Shown here: positions 63,960 to 64,000 of the stretch, piece by piece
How positions within the stretch are numbered: position 1 is the stretch's first letter
Layout of the letters: each line of letters begins with the position of its first letter
Origin: Elephas maximus indicus
Lineage: Eukaryota; Chordata; Mammalia; Proboscidea; Elephantidae
Direction: 5' to 3'
Length of the DNA stretch: 64,000 nt
Assembly: GCF_024166365.1 (NCBI RefSeq)
Contig: NC_064827.1
Coordinates: forward strand, 48,822,635 to 48,886,634
Program-made: the position numbers and the translations under genes
Notes under the pieces: generated by a model
Database searches by the model: none
Told to the model about the DNA's origin: nothing
Seen by the model: the letters and a program-made list of their open reading frames with translations, nothing else

Positions 63960-64000
63960 GGCTTTTGAGTTCAAGTCCCAGCTCTGCCATTGACTCTACC
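63960..64000 (+). repeat. MIR, cut by window end
   Basis: gagttcaagtcccagctctg, ccattgactctacc: the MIR core, continuing past the window. Confidence 0.6.

Larger units (their letters stand above)
29723..64000 (+). other. COL15A1: COL15A1 intron 2, running past the window end
   Basis: Begins with a good donor (gtaagcgac) after exon 2. The next COL15A1 exon should start in phase 1 and encode the beginning of the TSPN domain. I found no open frame with that content to 64000, so the intron is at least 34.3 kb. Its content is repeats plus unique sequence described in separate entries. Confidence 0.65.

Noticed and set aside
1-64000. CRISPR array, phage or bacterial operon
   Set aside because: No regularly spaced repeats and no compact genes; repeat content is entirely mammalian.

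Overview
The window is nuclear DNA of a placental mammal, almost certainly an afrotherian of the elephant/hyrax/sirenian type. More than 25 copies of a tRNA-headed SINE with the AfroSINE layout are scattered through it: a head with box A/box B-like motifs, a middle part, and a 3' end reading like GGGTCRCTATGAGTCGGAAC. They sit beside fragments of an RTE-type LINE whose ORF ends in the same 3' sequence. Old pan-mammalian repeats (MIR, L2, MER5, MLT1 LTRs, L1) form the background. I cannot tell which afrotherian species it is.

The only gene I can support is the 5' end of COL15A1 (collagen XV alpha-1, plus strand). A CpG-rich promoter/5'UTR region (about 29.1-30.1 kb) holds an 11-nt coding piece (29546-29556), an 80-nt intron, and an 86-nt exon (29637-29722). 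Together they encode a 32-residue N-terminus and signal peptide beginning MAPRKNGQCW. No later COL15A1 exon is recognisable, so 29723-64000 reads as one intron of more than 34 kb.

Region by region: 1-29 kb is intergenic. It contains a 365-bp local duplication (762-1126 and 3145-3511), a tRNA-Gly-headed composite SINE (2086-2420), an L1 fragment (11.56-12.55 kb), several MLT1-type LTRs, a nested SINE-in-SINE (16.4-16.9 kb), an RTE reverse-transcriptase relic (18.76-19.81 kb), and a rearranged ERVL-like pol relic at 22.4-23.85 kb with its two halves in opposite orientation. 29.1-30.1 kb is the COL15A1 promoter, exon 1 and exon 2. 30-64 kb is intronic, with MIR clusters, L1 3' ends, more AfroSINEs, two RTE 3' fragments, three clear copies of a poly-A-tailed L1-3'UTR-like family and one older, doubtful relative (six in the whole window), a Tigger-like MITE, an A/T palindrome and simple repeats.

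There is no operon logic here. The functional content is one promoter and the secretory start of a basement-membrane collagen. The rest is a layered record of retroposition, in which target-site duplications and nesting can be read directly. I found no CRISPR array, bacterial system or intact viral gene.
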